From NCBI GenBank assembly GCA_020437105.1, contig JAGQWR010000091.1, positions 1-64,000 of the forward strand: 64,000 nt of DNA. Reading direction: 5' to 3'. Origin of the DNA: Saprospiraceae bacterium. GTDB lineage: Bacteria; Bacteroidota; Bacteroidia; Chitinophagales; Saprospiraceae. Positions 1 to 8,870 of the stretch are shown one piece after another (within the stretch, counting starts at the first letter, position 1; each line of letters opens with the position of its first letter). The notes beneath the pieces are model-generated. The model made no database searches. It was not told the DNA's origin and worked only from the letters and a program-made list of their open reading frames with translations. The translations under genes were made by a program, and so were the position numbers.

Positions 1-68
1 ATTTTCATCGAAAGATGCCTTGGGATAAATACCGGCAGAGCTTTAGCGCTGAACCGACCGGCAACTAA
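1..68 (+). CDS. 3' end of an unidentified plus-strand gene (partial)
   Basis: One forward frame (from base 3) is open from the window edge to a TAA at 66-68, giving about 21 residues rich in charged and aromatic residues (KMPWDKYRQSF). The stop falls at the first bases of a strong terminator hairpin, and the next gene converges on the same hairpin from the other side. This is the arrangement expected for a real gene end. A second frame is also open to base 84, so the frame choice is an inference. Too little protein is visible to name a family. Confidence 0.4.
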   Translation, partial: FHRKMPWDKYRQSFSAEPTGN

Positions 69-107
69 AAAAAAGCCTGTGTAACAATTGCTACACAGGC
101 TTTTTTT
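67..107. terminator. Bidirectional Rho-independent terminator between convergent genes
   Basis: A 9-bp perfect stem (75-83 with 92-100, GCCTGTGTA) is flanked by an A run at 67-74 and a T run at 101-107, so it reads as an intrinsic terminator on both strands. It sits between the presumed plus-strand gene end at 68 and the minus-strand HerA-like gene ending at 130. Confidence 0.85.
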
Positions 108-129
108 ATTGAAGTATTTTTAAACAACT

Positions 130-1677
130 TCATTTTTTCATCCCCAGCACACCCAGGAGACCCCGGGTTAATTCCCGCGCTATGGTTCTGCCTATTTGCC
201 GTTTGGTGGTAGTGTCCAGTATCTGATCAAAAGTTGATTTTTGCTTTCGGCTACTTGTTCTTCGGGATGAGGTAGTTTTTTGACGGGCAGACTCCCGGGC
301 TTTTTTAGCTTCCTCTTCCCGTACCTTGTCCATCTTCTCGCTCAGAATTTCGTAGGCACTCTCCCGGTCGATCTCTTTATTGTAAAATTCAATTAATTCA
401 GACTTATCTAAAATATCCTTAATCTCGGCATCTGTCAGGACATCCATTCTGGATTCCGGCGCACGAAGCATTGTATGTACCAGGGGCGTTGGTATTCCCT
501 TTTCGTTTAGCGCAGTAACAAAAGCCTCACCGATACCAAGCTCGGTGATGAGGGTAGAAATATCATAAAAGTCTGTAATTGGATAATTCTCCGCTGCTAA
601 TTTGATCGCTTTCCGGTCTTTAGCAGTAAACGCACGCAGGGCATGCTGTACCTTAAGACCTAATTGGCCAAGTACGTCGTCCGGAATGTCTGTCGGGTTC
701 TGCGTTACAAAGAATATACCAACGCCTTTCGAACGAATTAGCTTAACAATGGTTTCAATCTGATCTAAGAGCGCGCGGGAAGCTTCTTCAAATATCAAGT
801 GGGCTTCATCAATGAAAATGGCAAGCTTTGGTTTATCCAAATCACCAACCTCCTCAAACTGCTGGTAAATTTCAGCTAGAATCTGAAGCATAAAAGTCGA
901 AAACAGCTTTGGCCGGTCCTGAATATCCGTCAGACGAATAATGGAAACAATTCCATTACCATTTGAGTCCGTTGCGCACAGGTCATTTACCACAAAAGAG
1001 CGCTCTCCAAAAAAACGATCCGCTTCCTGTTGCTCCAGTTCTACAATTTTACGGATAATAGCACCTGTGGAGGCTGATGATATCCGACCATACTCATCTT
1101 CGAGTGCATCTTTCCCATCTCCTGTAATAAACTGAAGTACCTTTTTGAAATCTTTCAGATCCAAAAGCGGCAAATCGTTGTCATCACAATATTTGAAAAT
1201 GACCGATACCACACTGGATTGAGTCTCATTCAGATCCAGAATTTTAGAAAAGAGAACAGGCCCAAACTCCGACACAGTTGCTCTAAGCCGGGCTCCGGGT
1301 TCGTCGGAAAGGCTTAAAAACTCCACCGGACTGCCACTGGATGTATAGGCGAATCCTATTTTCTCGTGCCGCTCCTCAATTTTTGGATGGCCGGTGCTTG
1401 GTACCGCAATTCCGCTAAGGTCACCTTTCACATCCATCAAAAGCGAAGGCACGCCTTCCCGGGATAACTGTTCTGCAATGATCTGCAAGGTTTTGGTTTT
1501 CCCCGATCCGGTAGCACCGGCAATCAGGCCATGCCTGTTCAGCGTCTTCATCGGTATTCGAACAGGTAGTCCGGTGATACAAGCCTTATCGAGCATGGCA
1601 CCACCTAATAGAAGAGATGGTCCCTTAAACTGATATCCTGCTTCTACAATTTTGGAAAAAGCTTCTTTATTATGCAT
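130..1677 (-). CDS. HerA-like DUF853 (YjgR-type) ATPase
   Basis: 515 residues, matching the DUF853/YjgR family of HerA-FtsK-like P-loop ATPases. The N terminus has the family pattern of a short lead, NRHGLIAGATGSGKT (Walker A about 54-61) and MDVKGDLSG. A Walker B stretch LAIFIDEAHLIF lies near residue 290, and the C terminus ends in the typical RQIGRTIARELTRGLLG helix. A Lys/Arg/Ser-rich linker precedes that helix. HerA proteins are DNA-translocating ATPases, but the role of the YjgR branch is not established. The gene lies 3 bp downstream of a nonspecific nuclease gene, so the two are surely co-transcribed. That pairing loosely recalls HerA-nuclease partners in end resection, which is inference only. 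Confidence 0.88.
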   Translation of the reverse strand: MHNKEAFSKIVEAGYQFKGPSLLLGGAMLDKACITGLPVRIPMKTLNRHGLIAGATGSGKTKTLQIIAEQLSREGVPSLLMDVKGDLSGIAVPSTGHPKIEERHEKIGFAYTSSGSPVEFLSLSDEPGARLRATVSEFGPVLFSKILDLNETQSSVVSVIFKYCDDNDLPLLDLKDFKKVLQFITGDGKDALEDEYGRISSASTGAIIRKIVELEQQEADRFFGERSFVVNDLCATDSNGNGIVSIIRLTDIQDRPKLFSTFMLQILAEIYQQFEEVGDLDKPKLAIFIDEAHLIFEEASRALLDQIETIVKLIRSKGVGIFFVTQNPTDIPDDVLGQLGLKVQHALRAFTAKDRKAIKLAAENYPITDFYDISTLITELGIGEAFVTALNEKGIPTPLVHTMLRAPESRMDVLTDAEIKDILDKSELIEFYNKEIDRESAYEILSEKMDKVREEEAKKARESARQKTTSSRRTSSRKQKSTFDQILDTTTKRQIGRTIARELTRGLLGVLGMKK

Positions 1678-1680
1678 GTA

Positions 1681-2592
1681 CTATTGATTATTCCATTTTT
1701 CAACGCGCAAATGGTATTTTTTATCATTGGTTTTCCATAGATCCGGATTAAATTCAGATTCCAGTTTTTCTTCGACCTGATCTTCCAACAGATCCGGATA
1801 AAAATCGAATCCGGTTATCGACTCCAGGCTATCAATGGAAAGCATATAATCTTGCAGCGGAGCGTCACTTTTTGCATTTGGGATTAAAAAGGCGATACCC
1901 TTCTGTTCGGGCTCATCGATATCCAGCAACACTTTAAAAAAGGCACTGGGCACCGCTACCTTGTTTCGTCCGATATATTCAATTGGCGCCTCGGTTAAAA
2001 TTGGCCCGGATACCACATATAATCTTTTGAAGTACTTTGCCCAGCCCCTGGTCAGTTCCTCTAATTCCCGCCATATCCCGCCATTGAAGGTGTGCACCTG
2101 AGGAGAAATATTGCTCATTAAAAAAGTGGTGGACATAGCCTCTACCCCAAATGCCATATCGGCGGCTGGCACCAGATGGCCCCGGTCATAGCCGGATCCC
2201 CGATAATCGTTTGGGTCTGCGGAGCGGGTGGAAATATCCAAATCTGCCCTGAAATTATCTGTGCGCTTTACATTTGGCATGTCCAGTTGTGTACGCTCCA
2301 GAATATAGGCAACCCACTCTGCTTGTTCAAATTTTTCGGAATAGCTGAAGGAGTAATAATCCAGATGGTAAATTGTACCTGTACCATTGGCCGGTAAATA
2401 GAAGCGATCTTCCGGAACTTTAATATTGATAGTGGGCTGCGGAAAAAGAGCGCCCAAAAATTCGGGTCCGCCTACCCTACGCAATACCCCAAGTATGACC
2501 ACACATAGGATCACAAGGGTCATGCCCATTCTAATCGGGTTGGAGTTTCGCCCCCTTCCGCCGCGTTTATGATTACGTCTAAATTCCGCCAT
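1681..2592 (-). CDS. Membrane-anchored DNA/RNA non-specific endonuclease (NUC1/EndA family)
   Basis: 303 residues. A basic N terminus is followed by one hydrophobic helix (about 22-37), then a soluble domain with the nuclease signature YDRGHLVPAADM. The DRGH at 136-139 carries the general-base His of the beta-beta-alpha-Me nucleases, and a downstream N (MSNISPQ) fits the metal-binding Asn. The family cleaves DNA and RNA without sequence preference using Mg2+. The single N-terminal helix suggests an enzyme held on the outer face of the inner membrane, for nucleotide scavenging or extracellular DNA processing. It is followed 3 bp later by the HerA-like gene, and a TAnnTTTG box lies 22 bases upstream. 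Confidence 0.88.
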   Translation of the reverse strand: MAEFRRNHKRGGRGRNSNPIRMGMTLVILCVVILGVLRRVGGPEFLGALFPQPTINIKVPEDRFYLPANGTGTIYHLDYYSFSYSEKFEQAEWVAYILERTQLDMPNVKRTDNFRADLDISTRSADPNDYRGSGYDRGHLVPAADMAFGVEAMSTTFLMSNISPQVHTFNGGIWRELEELTRGWAKYFKRLYVVSGPILTEAPIEYIGRNKVAVPSAFFKVLLDIDEPEQKGIAFLIPNAKSDAPLQDYMLSIDSLESITGFDFYPDLLEDQVEEKLESEFNPDLWKTNDKKYHLRVEKWNNQ

Positions 2593-2614
2593 GGAGGACC
2601 AGTAGGTACAGCGG

Positions 2615-2622
2615 CAAATTTA
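2615..2622 (-). promoter_or_regulatory. Bacteroidota -7 box (TAAATTTG) for the nuclease-HerA unit
   Basis: The minus strand reads TAAATTTG, a full match to the Bacteroidota -7 consensus TAnnTTTG, 22 bases before the nuclease ATG. It lies in the 70-bp gap after the OmpA-like gene, so the nuclease-HerA pair may have its own promoter. No clear -33 TTTG is seen. Confidence 0.45.
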
Positions 2623-2662
2623 GTAAATTCTGATGGGAATCTTTTTCCACCGACTAAATGCC

Positions 2663-4627
2663 TTACTGGCGCTTTACTTCCACAATTTCAACCCGGCGTT
2701 CGCGGGCTGCGTCTATGCTGTAAACAGAGTTTCGCAAATCTTCTAAGGAGTCGCTTACCCCTGCTGCAGCCGTAGCTTCTCCAAATGATCGTTCGCTAAT
2801 GATCAAATTGCCGGAGTCCAGATAAGGCTGGAAAATGCCATCCCGCCATGTTTGAAAATGATTTCGAACGGAACTGATCCTCCGTTTACCCAAGGCTTCA
2901 TTGTACTTCGTTTCAGCTCTGGGGCTTGTAAATCCTTTTAGAAAAATTTCGATCTCCTCACCTTCCTCCAGTCGGGCCAATAATATTTCGCTAAATAATC
3001 CCAGGTGTCTGCTCCCTTTTTGGATGTCCTCCTCAAAGAAAAGGTCCATGTTCAACTCCGCTTCTGCCTGATCATCCGGGTCCAGGGGTAAACTGTATTC
3101 GGATATATATTCATCCTTCCGCTCATAATAGGGTTCAAAGGTCTCCTGGTATGCGCGTTTGGTGGTCGTTTTCCGGGTGCGTTTATCGGGCTCATCATTA
3201 TCAAAATACAGCGCAAGCGGTAGGAAGTCTTCCAGTGTGGTGGGTTCTTTAGGAAGATCTGGCGGTGTTATCGGTATAGGAATTTCCGGGTTACTGACCA
3301 GGGGTGTTTCATCTGCTGGCAGAAAATGAATCTCATAGATATCGTTGCAGCAGGCTTTGTTTCGGCGGTCTAAATAAAACGAACCAGGCCGATTGGAGGC
3401 CAGATAAGCCAATCGATCTGGATCTGCCGGCATGTAGTACACATCGTTGTAACTGGTATTTATGGGCGCCAGCATGTTCTCGATATCCACATATTGCATG
3501 CTGTCTTTTCGTGCCATGAAAATATCATAGCCGCCCAGATTTTCATATCCTTCCGAACTAAAGTAAAGTGTTTGGGTGGGGGTATGAAAATAAGGCGAAA
3601 TTTCATTGTACTCGGTGTTTGGTCCATCAAGTAGCTCCGGTTTGGAGAAACCTGATTCTTCGACAACAGCATACCAGATGTCCAGTCCGCCTACCCCATT
3701 GACATGGTCTGACACAAAAAAAAGTACCTCGGCCTGTAGGGTGGAATCATAGCCAACATTGGGCTGCGTGGTAGTGAATCCCGGCCGGTTGATGTGGGCA
3801 GGCATAGACTTGGGACTCCCCTTCCAGGAGCCTTTGGAATCTAACTCGCGATAAAACAATTTACATTGAATTTCACTGCTGCCTTCGAGATAATCACATA
3901 AGGTAAAATACACGCGTTTCCCATCCAGACTAAATGCCGTATGCGCTGTATTTTGATCAACCGGGTTAAAACCGCGCCGCAGCGGCATGCCCTTTTTACC
4001 GTCCACAGACAACAAAACCTTGGCGATTTTCCGTTTGGGATCGTGTTTGTCGGATTTCATTTCGTAGCGATACGAGGAATAGTACAAGGTATCTCCCACC
4101 AGAACGGGGGCAAATTCGCTGTAAGGCGTATTAATTTCCTTGTCAAAATGAATGACCTCCACACGTTCCCGGGTAGGGCTTTCTCTGGCCCATTTACAGG
4201 CATCTCTGGCATGTATCGCCTGTGCTTTGAAAGAATCATCCCCGGATACCTGATATTCGCTTAGAAAGGTTTCATAAGCATCAATAGCTTTGTTATACTG
4301 ACCCTGGCTGCGGTAAAGCTGCCCCAAGTGAAATTGTATTAAGGGGAAATCAGCTGCTTCATTGGAATCAAGCACTTTTTCAAAGCGGTCAAGAGCTTCG
4401 TCAAAGGCCTTAAACTGTAATGCCATTTCTCCGTATTTATAATTGAGGCGCATGGACTGGGGTTCTATTGTCAGCGCTTCCGCGAAATGGATCATTGCAG
4501 TATAATAATCCTTGTTGGCTACTGCCTCATCCCCCTTTTTTTCCAATGCTTTCAAGGTTTGGCTAAACAAGGAGGCTGGCACCAGCAGGGAAACAAAAAC
4601 GACCAGAATTTTAGTATAATTCAGCAT
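2663..4627 (-). CDS. TPR-PD40-OmpA family protein, T9SS-associated (PorE/SprE-like architecture)
   Basis: 654 residues with a Sec signal peptide ending in LFSQ (about 1-22). TPR repeats follow (about 25-145), then a PD40/WD40-like beta-propeller with recurring PYFH..LYFSSEG..GGYDIF blocks (about 165-420), a linker, and a C-terminal OmpA-like domain. Its motif, SPRAETKYNEALGKRRISSV, keeps the Arg of the peptidoglycan-binding site but has no Asp where OmpA proteins read GHTD. It follows the PorP/SprF gene by 17 bp. Such pairs in Bacteroidota are linked to the type IX secretion system, with the OmpA partner thought to anchor an outer-membrane ring to peptidoglycan. PorE is the best-known relative, but orthology is not claimed. 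Confidence 0.85.
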   Translation of the reverse strand: MLNYTKILVVFVSLLVPASLFSQTLKALEKKGDEAVANKDYYTAMIHFAEALTIEPQSMRLNYKYGEMALQFKAFDEALDRFEKVLDSNEAADFPLIQFHLGQLYRSQGQYNKAIDAYETFLSEYQVSGDDSFKAQAIHARDACKWARESPTRERVEVIHFDKEINTPYSEFAPVLVGDTLYYSSYRYEMKSDKHDPKRKIAKVLLSVDGKKGMPLRRGFNPVDQNTAHTAFSLDGKRVYFTLCDYLEGSSEIQCKLFYRELDSKGSWKGSPKSMPAHINRPGFTTTQPNVGYDSTLQAEVLFFVSDHVNGVGGLDIWYAVVEESGFSKPELLDGPNTEYNEISPYFHTPTQTLYFSSEGYENLGGYDIFMARKDSMQYVDIENMLAPINTSYNDVYYMPADPDRLAYLASNRPGSFYLDRRNKACCNDIYEIHFLPADETPLVSNPEIPIPITPPDLPKEPTTLEDFLPLALYFDNDEPDKRTRKTTTKRAYQETFEPYYERKDEYISEYSLPLDPDDQAEAELNMDLFFEEDIQKGSRHLGLFSEILLARLEEGEEIEIFLKGFTSPRAETKYNEALGKRRISSVRNHFQTWRDGIFQPYLDSGNLIISERSFGEATAAAGVSDSLEDLRNSVYSIDAARERRVEIVEVKRQ

Positions 4628-4644
4628 AATTCAGGTAAGGCTTT

Positions 4645-5670
4645 TTAGAAAATTGGACAAGCTTTGAAAACCGGAGGCGGTGCCACTCTGGTCCATACAT
4701 ATTGAATATGCAATTCAGGCCCTCCGCGTCCCAGCGTAGCCACATTAAATGCAGAAATATTTAGATCATAGGAAAATCCCAGCGTCCAGGCACTGTATCT
4801 GGCTTCCAGCGCAGGGGCAAAAGCATCCCCAAAGCGATAGTAGGCGCCCAGTGCCAGACTTATTTCCTTTGTGCGTTCCACAGACAGGTGATAGCGCAAT
4901 AATGTACCCAAAACGACCTCCTGATAAACATCCTGTATCTGGTAGATGCTATATAAATCGATGTCCAAAATTGGATTCAGCGGAAGCGTCAGATCAGAAT
5001 AAATGTTGATCAAAATGGGCAACCTTGCCGGATCAAAATCATAATAAGATGTTTTCGGCTTATTCAAATGGAAACCGCCTGCGCCAATATCAAATTTAAA
5101 CCGGGTCTTATCATTTTGCACCCGCAGATTGAGTCCGGTGCTAATTGAATTGTAGAAAACCGAGGAGCTGGACATGCTTTCGCCATTTGGCAAATCCGGG
5201 TCAAAAACATCCCCGTTAAACTGGTCGTTGAAACGCAGGGCATCCAGGTTAAAAGAGCGATTTGTAAAGCGGTATTGTACACCTGCCGAAAGGAAAATCT
5301 GTTTAGAAATTGGTTGAATATATCCGACAGATAAGCCAGTTTGGATAAGCTTCATGTTACTGTAGCCGGATTTATCCGAATCCAGGAATATGCCACCGGT
5401 CAACCAGCCTGATTCCAAGGGTTGGAATGGCCATTTAAAGTCCATGGAAAGCGCGCCGGTTTCATAAGGGACGGGCACGGATGACCATTGTGATCGCCCG
5501 TGGCCGGTAAGGCGAAAATCACCGGAAAACATGCCGGTCAGACCGGGGTTTAGTCGCGCCGGGGCCCGGTGAAATTGGGTGTAGTGTATGTCTTGTGCAT
5601 TTGACTGAAAAGCTAAAAAGCCAAGTAAAGCACTGAAAATCAGCCATTTTGTTCTCTGGAATCCGGGCAT
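4645..5670 (-). CDS. PorP/SprF family type IX secretion outer-membrane protein
   Basis: 341 residues with a signal peptide ending SNAQ (about 1-25) followed by the family start QDIHYTQFHRAPARLNPGLTG, then alternating beta-strand sequence to an aromatic C-terminal region, as expected for an outer-membrane barrel. PorP/SprF proteins are needed for secretion or surface attachment of T9SS cargo (SprF works with SprB in gliding Flavobacteria). The genome may have several paralogues; this one is paired with the OmpA-PD40 gene 17 bp downstream and is divergent from coaE. Confidence 0.9.
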   Translation of the reverse strand: MPGFQRTKWLIFSALLGFLAFQSNAQDIHYTQFHRAPARLNPGLTGMFSGDFRLTGHGRSQWSSVPVPYETGALSMDFKWPFQPLESGWLTGGIFLDSDKSGYSNMKLIQTGLSVGYIQPISKQIFLSAGVQYRFTNRSFNLDALRFNDQFNGDVFDPDLPNGESMSSSSVFYNSISTGLNLRVQNDKTRFKFDIGAGGFHLNKPKTSYYDFDPARLPILINIYSDLTLPLNPILDIDLYSIYQIQDVYQEVVLGTLLRYHLSVERTKEISLALGAYYRFGDAFAPALEARYSAWTLGFSYDLNISAFNVATLGRGGPELHIQYVWTRVAPPPVFKACPIF

Positions 5671-5783
5671 AACTAGTGGGTTTTATTCGCCGAAGCGCAG
5701 TACAAGTTTTCCAAGTTAGGTATTCCCGGGAGTATGAAAAAGAATTTGCATAACTTATGCCGCGTTCAGACAAAATTCCTTTT

Positions 5784-6392
5784 ATGCGTATCGGATTAAC
5801 AGGTGGAATCGGAAGTGGCAAAAGTACTGTTGCCCGCATTTTTGAAATGCTTCAAATCCCGGTATATTTTGCGGATGATCGCGGGAAAGCTCTGATGGTC
5901 GAGGATCCCAAACTGAAACAAGGTATTATTGAGCTATTTGGTCCGGAGGCCTATTCAGAAGCCGGTGCTTTAGACCGAAAAATGATCGGCTCCCTGGTCT
6001 TTTCAGATAAATCGCTCCTCAAAAAGTTGGAAAGCCTGGTCCATCCGGTTGTGTTTGAAGACTCCATGAAATGGCACGACAGCCAAAACAGTCCTTATAC
6101 CATAAAGGAAGCAGCCCTGTTGTTTGAATCCAACAGCTACAAAGACCTGGACCGAATTATCGTAGTGGAAGCACCGGAAGAAATACGAATCAATCGGGTG
6201 ATCAAGCGGGATCAAACCACACCGGAAGCGGTAAAGCAACGTATGGCTAATCAGCTTCCGCAGGAAGAAAAAGTAGCACGTGCCGATTTTGTGATTCACA
6301 ATGACGGACTGCAATTATTAATCCCCCAGGTATTAGCTATTCATCAGGCCATCCTGAAATTATGCTCTGCTAATTCAAGTGTAAAAAAGTAG
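5784..6392 (+). CDS. coaE: Dephospho-CoA kinase
   Basis: Phosphorylates the 3'-hydroxyl of dephospho-CoA with ATP, the last step of coenzyme A synthesis, in the cytoplasm. The N terminus MRIGLTGGIGSGKSTVA holds the P-loop; ADDRGKALM matches the YFADDxA region and HPVVFED the conserved HP motif of the family. The start at 5784 gives 202 residues, close to the usual length. An in-frame ATG at 5757 would add nine residues not typical of CoaE. The stop is followed 4 bases later by the GTG of the LOG-family gene, so the two form an operon. Confidence 0.93.
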   Translation: MRIGLTGGIGSGKSTVARIFEMLQIPVYFADDRGKALMVEDPKLKQGIIELFGPEAYSEAGALDRKMIGSLVFSDKSLLKKLESLVHPVVFEDSMKWHDSQNSPYTIKEAALLFESNSYKDLDRIIVVEAPEEIRINRVIKRDQTTPEAVKQRMANQLPQEEKVARADFVIHNDGLQLLIPQVLAIHQAILKLCSANSSVKK

Positions 6393-6396
6393 TATA

Positions 6397-7539
6397 GTGA
6401 CAACACATAAGTTTGCTGTAACCCTTCAGGAAAAACGGATACAAACAGAAGCTGAGCTGCGGCAGGTGGTTCAAACGCAGGGACAACTAGATGGCTGTGT
6501 GATAATTGGAATTGACTTCCATGCCATGCACTTCGACTGGGAATCGGTTTCTATAAAGGATTGCACCTTTTTGGGATGTGATTTGAGCCTGGAATTAGAA
6601 CAGGTGCTTCGAAAAAAAGGCGCCTTTGTGTATAGCCACCCGGATAGTCTGCCTTACGATCCATATAGGGCAAATTTATACACTTGGCGGGAGTTGCTGG
6701 AAGGTTTTTCTTTTGATCAGGATGAGAGTATCGATTATCGGATTTATACCCATTTTTCCAAAACAAAATTTCGTCCGCCCATCCATGAAGCCCTTTGTCA
6801 GCGCATTCATGATCATGCGATAGATGATGCCCTGCGCAAGCTCCTGGACTTTACGGAAGATGGGATGACGAGTAGATCCTGTGTTGGTTTTATGGGCGGA
6901 CATGGCACCCTGCGCACGGATCCGGATTACCGAAAAACAGTATTTACGGCAAAGCTTTTGGCTGAGGCAGGATATTTCATTGTGACCGGTGGCGGTCCGG
7001 GTATTATGGAAGCGGCAAACCTAGGCGCTTACATGGCTGGAAGAACGGAACAGGAAATGGATTTGGTTTTTGAATTACTCGCAAAAGCTCCGGATTTTAG
7101 GCAAAAGGGATACCATTTAGTGGCCTATCAGATTCTGGATCGTTTTCCGGAAGGTGGAGAGAGCCTCGCTATCCCTACCTGGTTTTATGGGCACGAACCC
7201 AGTAATCTGTTTGCCAGTTATATCGCAAAATATTTTTCTAATAGTATTCGGGAAGATACCCTGTTGGCTATTTGCCTCTATGGTATTGTCTTTGCACCGG
7301 GAAGTGCCGGCACCACCCAGGAGATCTTCCAGGATGCTACTCAAAATCATTACGGCACTATGAATTATTACAGTCCGATGGTTTTTTTAGGGAAACAGCG
7401 CTATGAATTGGATACCCTGATTTTTCCGCTGCTGCGGCAGCTATCACGTGGCACCTCTTACCATGACTTGCTGTTTATTACGGATGAACCTCAGGAAGTA
7501 CTCCGCTTTTTGCAGGACAATCCTCCGCTTAAAGCATGA
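6397..7539 (+). CDS. LOG family (lysine decarboxylase-like) nucleotide-binding protein, long form
   Basis: 380 residues starting at GTG. The C-terminal two thirds is a Rossmann-like LOG domain: GFMGGHGT...AGYFIVTGGGPGIMEAANLGAYMAGR, then APGSAGTTQEIFQDATQNHYG. The latter corresponds to the PGGxGTxxE motif of LOG phosphoribohydrolases, with Ser in place of the second Gly. Classical LOG proteins are about 190 residues and release adenine-type cytokinins or cleave nucleoside monophosphates. This long form has an N-terminal extension of about 130-150 residues of unknown role. The annotation lysine decarboxylase for the family is historical and misleading. It sits 4 bp after coaE and converges with the photolyase gene, leaving 5 bp. 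Confidence 0.75.
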   Translation: MTTHKFAVTLQEKRIQTEAELRQVVQTQGQLDGCVIIGIDFHAMHFDWESVSIKDCTFLGCDLSLELEQVLRKKGAFVYSHPDSLPYDPYRANLYTWRELLEGFSFDQDESIDYRIYTHFSKTKFRPPIHEALCQRIHDHAIDDALRKLLDFTEDGMTSRSCVGFMGGHGTLRTDPDYRKTVFTAKLLAEAGYFIVTGGGPGIMEAANLGAYMAGRTEQEMDLVFELLAKAPDFRQKGYHLVAYQILDRFPEGGESLAIPTWFYGHEPSNLFASYIAKYFSNSIREDTLLAICLYGIVFAPGSAGTTQEIFQDATQNHYGTMNYYSPMVFLGKQRYELDTLIFPLLRQLSRGTSYHDLLFITDEPQEVLRFLQDNPPLKA

Positions 7540-7544
7540 TAAAA

Positions 7545-8858
7545 CTACCCTAAAGCGAATTTATAGGTGTTTAAACATCGTTCGCGTGCAAAAGCGTGAT
7601 CGACTATTGGTTTAGGGTACTCTGCAGTACCAAATTCGGGCACCCATTTGCGGATATACGTTCCATCCTTATCAAACTTGGCCTGTTGGGAAGCGGGGTT
7701 AAAGATTCGGAAATATGGGGCAGCATCGGTACCGGTTCCTGCGGCCCATTGCCAGCCGCCATTATTACTGGCGAGGTCAAAATCTAGTAGCTTTTGTGCG
7801 AAGTAGGCTTCTCCCCATTGCCAGTTGATCAGCAGGTGTTTGGTCAGAAAACTGGCCGTGATCATACGCACCCGATTATGCATAAATCCGGTGGCATTAA
7901 GCTCGCGCATACCTGCATCTACGATTGGGTAACCTGTTTTCCCCTGGCACCATTTTTCAAATTCTATTTCATCGTTTCGCCATTCGATTTCCCGGTATTT
8001 TTCCCGGAAAGGGCCGTCAACCACTTTAGGGAAATGATCGAGGATCATGCTGTAAAAATCGCGCCAGATCAGCTCATTTAAAAAGGTCTCATTTAAGCGC
8101 TGCGCTTTACGGGCCTTTTCACGAATACTGATCGTGCCAAATCGAAAATGGAGTCCTAATCGAGAGGTGCCCTTCCGGGAAGGAAAATCCCGGTTTTCAG
8201 CATAATTTTTGATGATTCCCTGTGGTACTTCCCTTGCGGGGAATGTCGTAGCGGACTCCCGAAAACCCATTGACTTCAAGTCTGGGATTTCCGAGCCTTT
8301 AAATGGGGCCAGATTGTGTAGGTATTTTCGGCTTGGGTAGGATTGCAGAAAGTTGTCTTCTTTAAGCCTGGCTTTCCAGACTTTAGAATAGGGTGTAAAA
8401 ACTACGTAGGGTGTTTCATCCCCTTTCAGCACCTCCGCTCGATCAAAAATGACATGGTCTTTAAAATCAAAAAAGGAAATACCTTTTTCGCTGCAAAGCG
8501 CAGCAACCCGGGCATCTCTTTGTTTGGCGTACGGCTCATAATCCCGATTGGTATAAACAGCCTGGACGTCGTATGTTTTCAGAAGTTCAGTCCATACCGC
8601 TTCCGGTTTGCCATATCGTACAAGCAAATCTCCCCCGGCTGCTCCCAGCTCCTGTTGAAGACGCTGAATCTCCTGATGGATAAAATGCACCCGGGCATCT
8701 TCCGGGTCTTCCAGTTTACTGAGTATTTCCTCATCAAAGATAAAGATCGGCAATACCGGATTTGGTCCTTTTAAGGCATGATACAGACCGGCGTTATCTT
8801 CAAGTCGCAGGTCTCTCCTGAACCAAAAAATAGAAATTGAGGAGGTAGTTTGAGTCAT
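7545..8858 (-). CDS. Cryptochrome/DNA photolyase family protein (class I CPD photolyase-like)
   Basis: 437 residues. The N-terminal alpha/beta antenna domain starts SIFWFRRDLRLEDNAGLYHAL. The C-terminal FAD-binding domain has SRLGLHFRFGTIS, FLNELIWRDFYSMIL, CQGKTGYPIVDAGMRELNATGFMHNRVRM and WAAGTGTDAAPYFRIFNP, the FAD and DNA-lesion-binding signatures of the family. Class I enzymes use blue light to split cyclobutane pyrimidine dimers. The length fits a compact single-copy photolyase, but separating repair from a cryptochrome-only role needs a phylogeny. It is monocistronic, converging with the LOG gene, and its 5' end abuts the repeat region at 8.9 kb. Confidence 0.92.
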   Translation of the reverse strand: MTQTTSSISIFWFRRDLRLEDNAGLYHALKGPNPVLPIFIFDEEILSKLEDPEDARVHFIHQEIQRLQQELGAAGGDLLVRYGKPEAVWTELLKTYDVQAVYTNRDYEPYAKQRDARVAALCSEKGISFFDFKDHVIFDRAEVLKGDETPYVVFTPYSKVWKARLKEDNFLQSYPSRKYLHNLAPFKGSEIPDLKSMGFRESATTFPAREVPQGIIKNYAENRDFPSRKGTSRLGLHFRFGTISIREKARKAQRLNETFLNELIWRDFYSMILDHFPKVVDGPFREKYREIEWRNDEIEFEKWCQGKTGYPIVDAGMRELNATGFMHNRVRMITASFLTKHLLINWQWGEAYFAQKLLDFDLASNNGGWQWAAGTGTDAAPYFRIFNPASQQAKFDKDGTYIRKWVPEFGTAEYPKPIVDHAFARERCLNTYKFALG

Positions 8859-8870
8859 TCAAAATTATTG

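Noticed and set aside
6397..7539. Lysine decarboxylase
   Set aside because: The domain name is historical; there is no PLP-binding Lys motif, and the GGGPGIMEA and PGSAGT motifs mark a LOG-type nucleotide-binding fold.
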